64,000 bases of DNA from JBBRQP01 sp038226175 (GCA_038226175.1 JBBRQP010000008.1:1-64000); one strand, 5' to 3'. Shown: positions 52,976 to 61,415, counted from the stretch's first letter. A program made the numbers and translations. Notes: a model not told the origin generated them from the sequence alone.

Positions 52976-54349
52976 GTGCAGAAACAACAAATTTTATTTG
53001 TCTGTCTGGGTAATATTTGTCGTTCACCCATGGCTGAGTGCATCATGAATGACCTAGTTACGCAAGCAGGTCTAGCGTCTACGATTAGCTGTGATTCAGC
53101 GGGTACGTCGAGTTATCATTTGGGCAATTCCCCCGACCGCCGCATGGTGTCAGCTGCACGCCAGCGGGGTCTTACACTAAGGGGTACTGCCCGTCAAATT
53201 ACCGCAGCCGACTTAGCCAAATTTGACTTGATCGTGGCGATGGATCGTGAAAATTACAACGATATTTTGGCTCTTGACCCAGTAGAACAGTACCATCACA
53301 AAGTAAAAATGATGGTGACATTTTTCCAGGAACACACGCTTAAAGAAATTCCCGATCCCTATTTGAGCCGCGGTACGGATGGGTTTAATCACGTCATTGA
53401 TTTACTCACCGATGCTTGTGGTGGCCTGCTCGAACAGCTGCAATTAACACTACCAGAAGACCCCCTCTGGACACAAATTACCAAAGAAATTAGCGAGGTA
53501 ACCAGTCAACCCTTTACAATCAAAAATCGGCGGTCTATTACCGGAGGTTCGATTAATCAAGCCCATCTCGTAATGGATGACCAGCGGCGTTACTTTGTGA
53601 AACTCAATCAAGCTTGTCATAGTGATTTGTTTGAGGCTGAACAAGCCGCTTTAGAGTATTTACGCAGTACCAACGTTATCCGTTTACCCCAACCAATTAC
53701 CCATGGTATAGTCGCTGATCAGTCTTATTTGGTTATGGAATGGATTGACTTTAGTAACGAACGTAAATGGGAAGACCTAGGCCGTCAACTAGCGCAACTC
53801 CATCGCCTGACTGGTAAAGCCTATGGTTGGTTTCGGGATAACCATATCGGTCTTACGCCACAAACTAATACTTGGACTAGCGATTGGGGTAAGTTCTTTA
53901 TGGAGCAACGTCTCGGTTACCAACTCCAGCTCGCTAAGACTAAGGGCTTTGATATGCCCCGTATTCCACAGTTGTTAAGTCTAGGCGCAAAAATTTTTGC
54001 AGGTCATCAGCCTGCGCCATCTTTGGTACATGGAGATTTACATTCGGGTAATGTTGGCTTTACAGTCACGGGTGAACCGGTGATGTTTGATCCAGCACCT
54101 TACTTTGGTGACCGCGAAGTGGATTTAGCCATGACAGATTTATTTGGCGGGTTCCCTAGTGCCTTCAAGCAAGGCTATCAACAGGTGTATCCTCTCGAAC
54201 CGGGCTATAGTGGACGCAAAAATATTTATAACCTTTACCATGTACTCAATCATTTCAATCTCTTCGGTAATAGTTACCGTGGTGAAGCTGAATCTCTGAT
54301 TGGACAAATTGTGCGCGATTGGTCAGAGCCTATCATCAAAAAGGGCTAA
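52976..54349 (+). CDS. LMW phosphotyrosine-type phosphatase fused to fructosamine/ribulosamine kinase
   Basis: 457 residues from GTG 52976. Residues 1-155 form a complete low-molecular-weight phosphatase: P-loop C10-L-G-N-I-C-R16-S and the general acid Asp127 in IPDPY. Residues about 165-457 form a fructosamine-3-kinase-type domain: ITGGSINQAHLV, Lys209 in RYFVKLN, catalytic VHGDLHSGNV (His352-Asp354) and MFDPAPYFGDREVD (Asp372). In bacteria separate genes of these two types are often neighbours, and the phosphatase is reported to dephosphorylate ribulosamine 5-phosphates made by glycation, whose product the kinase then phosphorylates for removal. The fusion puts both steps in one chain. Convergent with the next gene by four bases. 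Confidence 0.88.
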   Translation: MQKQQILFVCLGNICRSPMAECIMNDLVTQAGLASTISCDSAGTSSYHLGNSPDRRMVSAARQRGLTLRGTARQITAADLAKFDLIVAMDRENYNDILALDPVEQYHHKVKMMVTFFQEHTLKEIPDPYLSRGTDGFNHVIDLLTDACGGLLEQLQLTLPEDPLWTQITKEISEVTSQPFTIKNRRSITGGSINQAHLVMDDQRRYFVKLNQACHSDLFEAEQAALEYLRSTNVIRLPQPITHGIVADQSYLVMEWIDFSNERKWEDLGRQLAQLHRLTGKAYGWFRDNHIGLTPQTNTWTSDWGKFFMEQRLGYQLQLAKTKGFDMPRIPQLLSLGAKIFAGHQPAPSLVHGDLHSGNVGFTVTGEPVMFDPAPYFGDREVDLAMTDLFGGFPSAFKQGYQQVYPLEPGYSGRKNIYNLYHVLNHFNLFGNSYRGEAESLIGQIVRDWSEPIIKKG

Positions 54350-55005
54350 AAGTGATAACACAAAAACAACTCATCCCCAATCTGTCGCTGTGCCACTAGC
54401 CGTCCTCTAGGCCAAGGATTAAGACTTGCTCCTTCGGTCGGGGTTGGTGCATCAGTGCCTGAGACCAAGACCGGACAGAGTGTCAACCATAATTCATCTA
54501 CTAATCCCTGAGCAAAAAATTGGGCCACGATTTGCCCGCCCCCCAACAAAGTTAGGTGATTGATGCCCGAGGTTTTGAGATGTTCTAGGGCTGCTGCAAA
54601 ATCCACACCTGCTGCATCCCCAAACTTGAGGATCTGTCCATAAGCTGCGTAGGTCTGCTCTTGCTCAGGCGTAATACTGCCAGTTAAAAAAGCTCTTGGT
54701 AGAGGCTGCCGAAAAAATAAACCATCTAAGGGTAAGTTTAGCGTGCGTGAAGCAATAATCGCCAGCGGTTGTGGGTCTTGACCACGGGCTTGACGCTGGG
54801 CCAGCAATTCGGGATTTTGTACCAAAAAAGCACTGCTATAAGCGCGCAGAGTGCCAGCACCAAGTAGCACGGCATCGGCACGGCTCACTTCAGTTTCGAG
54901 ATGGGCACGGTCATGCTCAGAAGGAAAACTAGGACGCTGATTACGTCCGGGGCTAAGTTTGCCATCAAGGCTCATAGCGAGGACTAAACTTACCCAAGGT
55001 CGCAT
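54346..55005 (-). CDS. RibD C-terminal domain reductase
   Basis: 219 residues of the dihydrofolate-reductase-like fold. It starts RPWVSLVLAMSLDGKLSPG, has SRADAVLLGAGTLRAYSSAFL and HLTLLGGGQIVAQFFAQGLVDELWLTLCPVL, the standard RibD_C blocks. A full RibD would have an N-terminal deaminase domain, absent here. Could serve as the reductase step of riboflavin synthesis or as a pterin/sugar-phosphate reductase. It overlaps the upstream phosphatase gene by 16 bases, so the pair is one transcript. Confidence 0.85.
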   Translation of the reverse strand: MRPWVSLVLAMSLDGKLSPGRNQRPSFPSEHDRAHLETEVSRADAVLLGAGTLRAYSSAFLVQNPELLAQRQARGQDPQPLAIIASRTLNLPLDGLFFRQPLPRAFLTGSITPEQEQTYAAYGQILKFGDAAGVDFAAALEHLKTSGINHLTLLGGGQIVAQFFAQGLVDELWLTLCPVLVSGTDAPTPTEGASLNPWPRGRLVAQRQIGDELFLCYHF

Positions 55006-55451
55006 GTTTTGAGATACTCCCGTAAGACGCGTTCTTGATGTTTATCCGGTGAGGCGACCGGATGCGTGGTTTGTACCAATTGTAATCCGGCCTCATAGGG
55101 GATGCACATCGTCTGGCAGACATAGGCAATACACATCGAGCTTGAGCGTCCAATCCCAGCTAAACAATGAACATAGAGGGTATTGTTTTTTTGCCGCCAG
55201 CGTTGGAGGGTTTTGACACCCTCAGTAAACTGGCGCACCTCTGGAATACCTCCGGTCATGCCATCAGGAATCGGCAACCGTTGCCAAACAAAGTTATGGC
55301 GGATTTCCATGGGCAAATCACCTTCTTTTTCTTCCGTCAAAGACAGTACTGCCGTGATCCCACGGTCTTGCAAGTACAAACTACTTGAGCGAGAAGGAAT
55401 GGCACCGACGGCCAAATGATTGCGAAAAATCCAAGAGAAGCGTTGTGGCAT
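54990..55451 (-). CDS. dual-specificity protein phosphatase
   Basis: 153 residues with the DSP fold. Signature VHCLAGIGRSSS carries Cys96 and Arg102, and the general acid is Asp63 in LPIPDGM. The N-terminus reads NHLAVGAIPS, similar to atypical DSPs (tyrosine/serine phosphatases and lipid or sugar phosphatases of the laforin/PTPMT type). Substrate unknown. First gene of a two-gene unit with the RibD-like reductase. Confidence 0.87.
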   Translation of the reverse strand: MPQRFSWIFRNHLAVGAIPSRSSSLYLQDRGITAVLSLTEEKEGDLPMEIRHNFVWQRLPIPDGMTGGIPEVRQFTEGVKTLQRWRQKNNTLYVHCLAGIGRSSSMCIAYVCQTMCIPYEAGLQLVQTTHPVASPDKHQERVLREYLKTCDLG

Positions 55452-55548
55452 GACTCAAATACAAAGTTATTACTACAATAACGGCAAAACAGACTACGCA
55501 TGCCTCGTGTAATCCGTTATTCTAAAACCAGCGTGCCGTGGATTTGTG

Positions 55549-55725
55549 ATGTGTACCCAATTCGTTGAACTAGAGATGGCTCTCAGCCCCCTATCGGAAC
55601 TTATCCCAGAAATTGAAGCCCAACTCAATCAAGAAGGTGCATACTTGCGCTGGGCAATCACAAAAATCGAACAGGAACGGGTAACTGTAGAAGCAGCACT
55701 CTTGATACAGTCAAAGCGCAGCTAA
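55549..55725 (+). CDS. small conserved-type hypothetical protein, 58 aa
   Basis: Runs from ATG 55549 to TAA 55723-55725. It reads ELIPEIEAQLNQEGAYLRWA and then KIEQERVTVEAALL, a beta-hairpin-like pattern (LRWxIxxI...VxVEAxL) that I associate with short cyanobacterial proteins of unknown role. No signal peptide. Lies between the phosphatase gene (divergent) and tRNA-Leu. Confidence is limited by its size. Confidence 0.5.
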   Translation: MCTQFVELEMALSPLSELIPEIEAQLNQEGAYLRWAITKIEQERVTVEAALLIQSKRS

Positions 55726-55735
55726 ATCAAAAACT

Positions 55736-55816
55736 TGCCGATGGTCAGACTCGAACTGACAAGGGTTGCCCCATTCGATTTTGAGTCGAACGCGTCTACC
55801 ATTCCACCACATCGGC
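55736..55816 (-). tRNA. tRNA-Leu (CAA)
   Basis: Class II tRNA of 81 bases on the minus strand. Acceptor GCCGATG pairs with CATCGGC, discriminator A; D arm GTGGTGGAATGGTAGAC-like, anticodon stem TTCGA/TCGAA with loop CTCAAAA (CAA), a variable arm of about 12 bases (TGGGGCAACCCT) and T arm CAGTTCGAGTCTG. CCA not encoded. Confidence 0.92.
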
Positions 55817-55837
55817 TTGGAATATCAATATTACCAG

Positions 55838-56401
55838 CTAACTAACCCGTTCTTCAAGCCCAAAACCAATTAAAAGTGGCTCAGTCGGCTGACCGATTTC
55901 TGGGCGACGGTAATTGACGATACGCCGTACCCGCACATTGGGATTGAGGAAGGTAATCGAATCTACTGATACGACTCGACTGTAGGGTGTAGTCATGAGC
56001 ATCTCAGCGCGCTCAGCGTCATAGCGAAACTGAGATACCAAAGGGCGATTTTCTTCGTAAGCCCGGTCACGCAGATAAAGCCCCGAACTAACAGCTCCGA
56101 GTACTTGAGTGGGGATAAACAAAATATTTAGGGACATAGCTGTACGCTCGCCAGTTTCCGAGAGGGTTTTAAAAGATAAATAGAAGCCATCAGCTTGCGC
56201 TAGGTGAGGATCGTCATTGTCAGCTGCGGATTGTTGGTTATCTTCGAGGACTTTTTGGCGGCCTGCGGCTGACAACGGACGAATCTCATAATCGGTATGA
56301 GAGCGCTCAACCCGATGTTCGGGTAAATAGTGATAGGTGCGCTCGATGGCCCAACCCCCTAAGCACTGTTCCAAAAAATCAGTTAACGTTAGCTGCTGCA
56401 T
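55838..56401 (-). CDS. CpcS/CpeS-type bilin lyase-like protein
   Basis: 187 residues with the CpeS-family pattern of the variant that opens FLEQCLGGWAIERTYHYL and follows with ERSHTDYEIRPL, NLNILFIP-like (SLNILFIPTQ), GLYLRDRAYEENRPLVSQFR, and SRVVSVDSITFLNPNVRVRR, ending LIGFGLEERVS. Expected to attach or carry phycobilins, like the gene at 21796-22410, but belongs to a different subgroup. No bilin-binding cysteine is apparent, which is normal for lyases. Single gene; 22 bases from tRNA-Leu. Confidence 0.7.
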   Translation of the reverse strand: MQQLTLTDFLEQCLGGWAIERTYHYLPEHRVERSHTDYEIRPLSAAGRQKVLEDNQQSAADNDDPHLAQADGFYLSFKTLSETGERTAMSLNILFIPTQVLGAVSSGLYLRDRAYEENRPLVSQFRYDAERAEMLMTTPYSRVVSVDSITFLNPNVRVRRIVNYRRPEIGQPTEPLLIGFGLEERVS

Positions 56402-56569
56402 GATAGCCTCCTAATTTAAGTTTAAGCCAAAGTGACACAACCAGAGTTTACGCGCTACACTGGGCTAAACCATGCTCAAAAAAACAAATTTCATGTCTAC
56501 AAGCAGAGTTTACCCCCCCAAAACTGCATATGCTTTTAGCTCTTTAGCTTACTGCGGCGTACCCGAAAC

Positions 56570-57166
56570 ATGACAGCAAATCACGAAGAACTGACCCCGA
56601 CTAATGTATTTGAGAATGGAGCATCATCTCAAGCGGTGTATCTCGAAACGGGGGGTAATCTGACTAAGGTACGCGATATTTTGTTTGGCAGCCAGATGCG
56701 TGAGTATGAAAAAAGATTTGCCCGTCTCGAAGAAAGCCTTGCCCGTGAAACCGCTGATCTCAAAAACGACTTGAGACTAAAACATAGCTTTTTGGAAAAC
56801 CAGCTCAAAAAGGAATTAGAAACCTTAGGCGACCGGATCAAAATCGAACAACGTGAACGCACCGAAGCCCTAAGAGATCTCAGCCGTGAACTGCGCGATG
56901 ACTTACGCACCCTCAGTAAAAATGTCGCGCAACTTGATGACCAGATGATCCAGTCCAATCGGGATCTACAGCAACAATTGCTGGATCAAGTACGGCAACT
57001 CACCGACCAGATCGAATTTAAAGTGACGGGCTTGACCAATCGTCTCGAACGCCAGACTACAGAATTGGGCGGTGATAAAGTCGGTCGGTTTAATCTCGCC
57101 AATCTACTCACGGAGATGGCGATGCGGCTCAATGAAGAACTGGATCTATCCCCTGATGGGAGTTAA
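56570..57166 (+). CDS. coiled-coil protein of GTPase cluster
   Basis: 198 residues. After a short N-terminus that includes LTKVRDILFGSQMREYEKRF, residues about 45-165 form a long charged coiled coil (ARLEESLARETADLKNDLRL and similar heptads). The C-terminal part FNLANLLTEMAMRLNEELDL is likely globular. No membrane segment. 17 bases before the next gene on the same strand. Function unknown; the arrangement suggests a scaffold for the membrane protein and GTPase that follow. Confidence 0.75.
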   Translation: MTANHEELTPTNVFENGASSQAVYLETGGNLTKVRDILFGSQMREYEKRFARLEESLARETADLKNDLRLKHSFLENQLKKELETLGDRIKIEQRERTEALRDLSRELRDDLRTLSKNVAQLDDQMIQSNRDLQQQLLDQVRQLTDQIEFKVTGLTNRLERQTTELGGDKVGRFNLANLLTEMAMRLNEELDLSPDGS

Positions 57167-57183
57167 TTTGTCGGCACCCTACC

Positions 57184-58452
57184 ATGGACCACCCCCCTTC
57201 AGATTCAGCTCCTGAGTCTTTAGAATACGCGCTTGACGAACTGCGAGCTTTGCTAGTCGGATCCGAGCAAGACCGACTAGTTCGGCTGCAAGACCGCCTC
57301 GATAATCCTCAAAATTTTGCCCAAGAAGTCAGCCAGGTTTTACCTGATGCCCTCCAGCTCGGTCGTGCTCGTAATCGGCAACTTTTGCAAGCGCTACTGC
57401 CTTTACTCGAAGAAGCCCTGCTGCTTTCGGTCAAAAAGAACCCGCGTATCTTAATTGATATTTTGTTCCCGATTATCGGGCCGGTGATTCGTAAAAGTAT
57501 CGCGCAGGCTCTACAAGGTGTTACCCAGTCTTTAAACCGTACTCTAGAGTTGAGTTTGTCAGCTCAGAGTTGGCGTTGGCGTTGGGAGGCTTGGCGTACT
57601 GGTACATCCTTTGCCGAGGTTGTCTTGGTGCGGACACTGATCTTTCGGGTAGAGCAAATTTTGCTGATCCATCGCGAGACCGGATTATTGCTCGAACAAC
57701 TGGGTAACAAGCTCGAAGATGCGGATCTGGTCTCAGGGATGTTGACAGCTATTCAAGATTTTGTGAACACAGCTTTTCAGGCTAAAGCAGGTAGCGAGCT
57801 TGATACCTTACAGATGGGTGATCTTACGGTTTGGATTGAAGTGGGGCCCAAGGCTGTTATTGCCGCGGTTGTGCGTAATACGCCACCCCATACCCTACGT
57901 GCCACACTCAAAGAAGCGATCGAAGACCTCCATGTCTGCCATGGCGAAGAACTAAACAATTTCCAAGGCCAAGCCTTTGCGGTCAATCAAGAAGTGCTGC
58001 AATCAGAGTATGGCATCAATAAACCAGCTGCTGCCGCCATCCCTCGACTCAAATGGCCTTACTCGCGCCAAGTTGTGGGTCTGGCCGTTAGCTTAGGGCT
58101 GGCTCTGCTGCTATGGCGTGGCCTGATACAGGTACAGCACCAGCACGCTTGGCAAACCTATGTCAACCAATTGCGTAGTACTGCTGGACTAGTTGTGGTT
58201 TATACCAACGAACAAAATGGCACTTATATGATTTCAGGATTACGTGATCCTCTAGCTCAAGATCCGCAAACTTTGCTCACCAATAGTGGCCTCGACCCCG
58301 CCCAGATCATCAGTAATTGGGAGCCTTATCAATCGCTACAGCCGTCCTTTGTACTTAAACGCGCCCAAGCTCTTTTACAGCCACCACCCGGGGTTACCCT
58401 AAGTCTTAAGGATGGTATTCTTTACACCCAGGGTTCTGTCTTACCTAGTTAG
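57184..58452 (+). CDS. membrane protein of GTPase cluster, unknown
   Basis: 422 residues. The N-terminal part (1-130) is helical with a block typical of a cyanobacterial family (NPRILIDILFPIIGPVIRKS). Middle part (about 140-285) includes a putative domain with DTLQMGDLTVWIEVGP and ends before one hydrophobic helix (about 297-320: VVGLAVSLGLALLLWRGL). The last 100 residues would be outside the membrane and resemble BON/OmpA-periplasmic-type folds (LVVVYTNEQNGTYMISG). No known catalytic motif. Belongs with the coiled-coil and Ras-like genes by position. Confidence 0.7.
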   Translation: MDHPPSDSAPESLEYALDELRALLVGSEQDRLVRLQDRLDNPQNFAQEVSQVLPDALQLGRARNRQLLQALLPLLEEALLLSVKKNPRILIDILFPIIGPVIRKSIAQALQGVTQSLNRTLELSLSAQSWRWRWEAWRTGTSFAEVVLVRTLIFRVEQILLIHRETGLLLEQLGNKLEDADLVSGMLTAIQDFVNTAFQAKAGSELDTLQMGDLTVWIEVGPKAVIAAVVRNTPPHTLRATLKEAIEDLHVCHGEELNNFQGQAFAVNQEVLQSEYGINKPAAAAIPRLKWPYSRQVVGLAVSLGLALLLWRGLIQVQHQHAWQTYVNQLRSTAGLVVVYTNEQNGTYMISGLRDPLAQDPQTLLTNSGLDPAQIISNWEPYQSLQPSFVLKRAQALLQPPPGVTLSLKDGILYTQGSVLPS

Positions 58453-58565
58453 CGGCTTAAGGCTCGTAAACTATTACCTGCGCTTGTGGGTATTCAGCAA
58501 ATACCCGAGTAAAGTTATAGTAAACAAAACCACAAATTGACGGCTACATGCTCAGGGGTAGATTA

Positions 58566-59078
58566 ATGATTCAGAAAAAAGCCTGTCTTCTAGGTGCTGC
58601 TGCTGTAGGTAAAACCAGCCTAGTTGCACGTTTTGTAAAGGGTGATTTTTCCGAGGCTTATCTCGCTACGATCGGAGTCAAAATTGATAAGCGTATAGTA
58701 CAAGTTGAGCAAGAACAAGTCAATCTTATCCTCTGGGATATTTCGGCACAAGAAGAGTTTGAAAAAGTTAAAGGGTTATATCTTGGTGGTTCCTCAGGGT
58801 ATTTACTAGTAGCCGACAGCACCCGGCCTCAGACCTTAGACTGGATCAAAGAAAATTACGATGAAGTACAGCAACGTTTAGGCAATATTCCTTTTGTGTT
58901 AGTACTCAATAAAGTTGATCTATCCACAACAAAACAATTTAGTGATGAACAGCTTGAGCCCTATCGACGTCTGGGCTGGACTATCCTACGCAGTAGTGCC
59001 AAGACTGGCGCAGGTGTGGCTGAAGCATTTCAAATCTTAGCCGAAAAAATGTTGGCACCGCCCGGTTTACAAAAATAA
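58566..59078 (+). CDS. Ras-like small GTPase
   Basis: 170 residues from ATG 58566 (TTG-type upstream extension to 58548 rejected because AGGGG precedes 58566). Motifs: P-loop GAAAVGKT (10-17), switch I Thr35, G3 ILWDISAQEEF (56-65), G4 NKVD (115-118) and G5 SAK (144-146). The G3 motif has Ala instead of the Gly of DxxG, though Gln-Glu remain. This is close to Rab/Roc-type eukaryote-like GTPases found in some bacteria. It follows the membrane protein and precedes a histidine kinase, so a signalling complex is plausible. No prenylation site. Confidence 0.85.
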   Translation: MIQKKACLLGAAAVGKTSLVARFVKGDFSEAYLATIGVKIDKRIVQVEQEQVNLILWDISAQEEFEKVKGLYLGGSSGYLLVADSTRPQTLDWIKENYDEVQQRLGNIPFVLVLNKVDLSTTKQFSDEQLEPYRRLGWTILRSSAKTGAGVAEAFQILAEKMLAPPGLQK

Positions 59079-59160
59079 CAACTTAGTGACGTTATTCCGA
59101 GAATATACGGAAACCATCTAAAATAGGCAGTGGCTTGCACATAGCCGGGGAAAACAGTAG

Positions 59161-59763
59161 GTGAATCCTGGACATGATGATCCATACAATTTAGAACAAG
59201 AAAATGCCTATTATTTGGTTCAAAATTCTGTGCTCTTGGCCTTGAATTGTGAGGGTCACATCGAACAGGTCAGTCCCTCTGTAATACGTATCTTGGGATA
59301 TAGGCCAACTAACCTGGTTGGCACAAGCTTTTTTGATTATTTACACCCTGATGATTTGCCGATCATCCGTGCAGTTTTTTTTGATGCGCTTTGGAGAACC
59401 GAACTCGCTGTCATGACCGATTTTCGCTTTCGTCATGCCCAAGGTAGCTGGACTTATCTCGAATCTATGGGAACTATTACTAATCGGCAGGGATATCATG
59501 TGCTTGACTGCCACGACATCACCGAACGTAAACGCATTGAAGAAGCCCTCCGTCAGCAACACGAACACTCCGCTGAGCTCGCGCAACAACTGGTTGAGGC
59601 TAACCACTATCTTGAGGATCAAGTCAGCGAACGCACGGCTCAATTAGCACGCGCCTTAGCCTACGAAGCCGTCCTCAAACGCATCACCGATAAGGTGCGC
59701 GATAGCCTAGACGAGCAGCATATCTTTAAAACAGCGGTACTGGGAGTTGGGCTTGACGACTAA
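59161..59763 (+). CDS. histidine kinase, N-terminal PAS part (split gene)
   Basis: 200 residues from GTG 59161. PAS domain about 12-125 (NSVLLALNCEGHIEQVSPSV, LVGTSFFDYLHPDDLPII, GHITERKRIEEAL-like DCHDITERKRIEEALRQQHE), then a coiled coil and the start of a GAF domain (LAYEAVLKRITDKVRDSLDE). The frame ends in LDD and TAA 59761-59763, just where the GAF domain should continue. The following ORF is in the +1 frame and carries on the homology, so one base has probably been gained, or the frame shifts here. Confidence 0.75.
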   Translation: MNPGHDDPYNLEQENAYYLVQNSVLLALNCEGHIEQVSPSVIRILGYRPTNLVGTSFFDYLHPDDLPIIRAVFFDALWRTELAVMTDFRFRHAQGSWTYLESMGTITNRQGYHVLDCHDITERKRIEEALRQQHEHSAELAQQLVEANHYLEDQVSERTAQLARALAYEAVLKRITDKVRDSLDEQHIFKTAVLGVGLDD

Positions 59764-60856
59764 GTCTGATCGCTGTTTGGTTGCATTCCACGACCAAGAG
59801 CAGCAACTAGCGACGCTTACTTATGAATATAAAAAGCACAGAAATCGCCATTCCTTTGCTGGCACCAATATTCCTATGCATGAAGCCCATGAGGTGTATG
59901 CACAGCTTCTGGCTGGCGAACACTACTATGCTCAATCGGCACAGATTGGTCAAGTGGCTTGTTTTCAGACGGTTGCCGATTATTTATTTTGCCCCATTTC
60001 CCATGACCTTAGGGTAATTGGCAATTTGGTTTTGACTCATCCGCCGGGGCAAGGCTTTGATGCCTTGGAGATTCGTCTGGTCGAGCAAGTAGCCAATCAA
60101 TGCGCCATTGCCCTACGTCAAGCCCGCCTCTATCAGGAAGCACAAAGTCAAGTAGCCGAATTACAAAAACTAGCCCAGCTCAAAAATGATTTTCTGAGTA
60201 CGGTATCTCATGAGTTACGTACCCCCATGACCAATATCAAAATGGCGGTAGTGATGCTCAAAGAGCATGTTGTGGAACCTCGCGGACAACGTTATATGGA
60301 AATTCTTGAAAATGAATGTACCCGCGAAATCAATCTCATCAATGACCTTTTGGAGTTACAGCGCATTGAGGCTGATGATCCCAATCCTGTTAACCTACAG
60401 CCCATCTACCTAGAGCAATGGTTACCTTCTTTGGTTGCCCCTTATCTGATCCGTACCCATAAACAACAACAGACCTTTCATTTGACGATCGCCGAGCTGC
60501 TCCCGCCATTGCTCTGTGATACCGCCAAACTCCACCGTATTCTGACCGAACTCTTAAATAATGCCTGCAAATACACCACAGCCCAAGGGACGATTGTGAT
60601 GCGAGCAGATATGGAAAATAAAGCCTTTCGCTTTACAGTGAGTAACACTGGTACATCAATTGCGCCCCCAGAATTGGAGCGTATGTTTGAGAAGTTTTAT
60701 CGCATTCCCAACGATAATCCCTGGCAGCAAGGCGGCACTGGCTTAGGTCTTGCCCTAGTCAAAAGTTTAATCAAACAACTCAGAGGTACAATTACGGCGA
60801 TGAGTGTCGATGGATACACAACTTTCACCATAATGCTGCCAAATCAGCCACAATGA
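59747..60856 (+). CDS. histidine kinase, GAF-HisKA-HATPase part (split gene)
   Basis: 369 residues from TTG 59747, overlapping the PAS half by 17 bases. GAF domain (about 1-135: SDRCLVAFHDQEQQ, CPISHDLRVIGNLVL), HisKA with His155 in STVSHELRTP, and HATPase_c with NNACKYT (N box) and GTGLGLALVKSLIKQLRG (G2 box). No receiver domain. If translated alone it would lack its sensor. AGTTGGGC around the junction and no strong slippery motif make a natural indel or error likelier than programmed frameshifting. Confidence 0.75.
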   Translation: MGLTTKSDRCLVAFHDQEQQLATLTYEYKKHRNRHSFAGTNIPMHEAHEVYAQLLAGEHYYAQSAQIGQVACFQTVADYLFCPISHDLRVIGNLVLTHPPGQGFDALEIRLVEQVANQCAIALRQARLYQEAQSQVAELQKLAQLKNDFLSTVSHELRTPMTNIKMAVVMLKEHVVEPRGQRYMEILENECTREINLINDLLELQRIEADDPNPVNLQPIYLEQWLPSLVAPYLIRTHKQQQTFHLTIAELLPPLLCDTAKLHRILTELLNNACKYTTAQGTIVMRADMENKAFRFTVSNTGTSIAPPELERMFEKFYRIPNDNPWQQGGTGLGLALVKSLIKQLRGTITAMSVDGYTTFTIMLPNQPQ

Positions 60857-60875
60857 GAAAGATTTTTATTGAAGG

Positions 60876-61325
60876 ATGACTGTGCAAGAACTTGATCTCG
60901 AAGCAACGATTGCTTTGCTTAATGCAATTATGGAATACGAATTGGCGGGAGTTGTCCGTTACACTCACTTTTCGCTGATGGTGACCGGTCCTAACCGTTT
61001 GCCGATTGTACAATTTTTTAAGGCTCAAGCTAGTGAATCACTTCTTCATGCTCAGCAAGCTGGGGAGATCTTGACAGGACTCGACGGTCATCCAAGTCTT
61101 AAGATTGCACCGATTGAGGAAACTCACCGTCACGCAATCCGGGATGTTTTGGAAGAGAGCTTTAACCATGAAAAAGCCGCGCTCGCGCTTTATAAACAGC
61201 TCCTTGTTACTGTGCAAGACCGTAGTGTCTTCCTCGAAGAATATACCCGTACGATCATTGGCAAAGAAGAAATGCATGTGATTGAGCTTAGAAAAATGTT
61301 GCGCGACTACAGCATCGCTGCGTAA
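60876..61325 (+). CDS. bacterioferritin-like protein
   Basis: 149 residues. It resembles a bacterioferritin/ferritin-like diiron protein: AIMEYELAGVVRYTHFSLMV with Glu and Tyr-His, ASESLLHAQQAGEILTGL with Glu/His, SFNHEKAALALYKQL and IIGKEEMHVIELRK supply the four-helix-bundle Glu/His ligands (E-x2-H type). Bacterioferritin-like members in cyanobacteria store or detoxify iron. No haem-binding Met was identified. It begins 20 bases after the kinase end; a terminator follows. Confidence 0.8.
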   Translation: MTVQELDLEATIALLNAIMEYELAGVVRYTHFSLMVTGPNRLPIVQFFKAQASESLLHAQQAGEILTGLDGHPSLKIAPIEETHRHAIRDVLEESFNHEKAALALYKQLLVTVQDRSVFLEEYTRTIIGKEEMHVIELRKMLRDYSIAA

Positions 61326-61415
61326 CCGTAGGCATAAGTTGGGCTCAAACACTCAGCCGGCCACTTTACGCTCGCAATCAAGCATCAGTAGCAGCGCAGC
61401 AAATTTTTGATAAAC

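Noticed and set aside
56442..56513. Two copies of CAGAGTTTAC upstream of the coiled-coil gene
   Set aside because: Ten-base direct repeat 62 bases apart; too short to call a regulator site.
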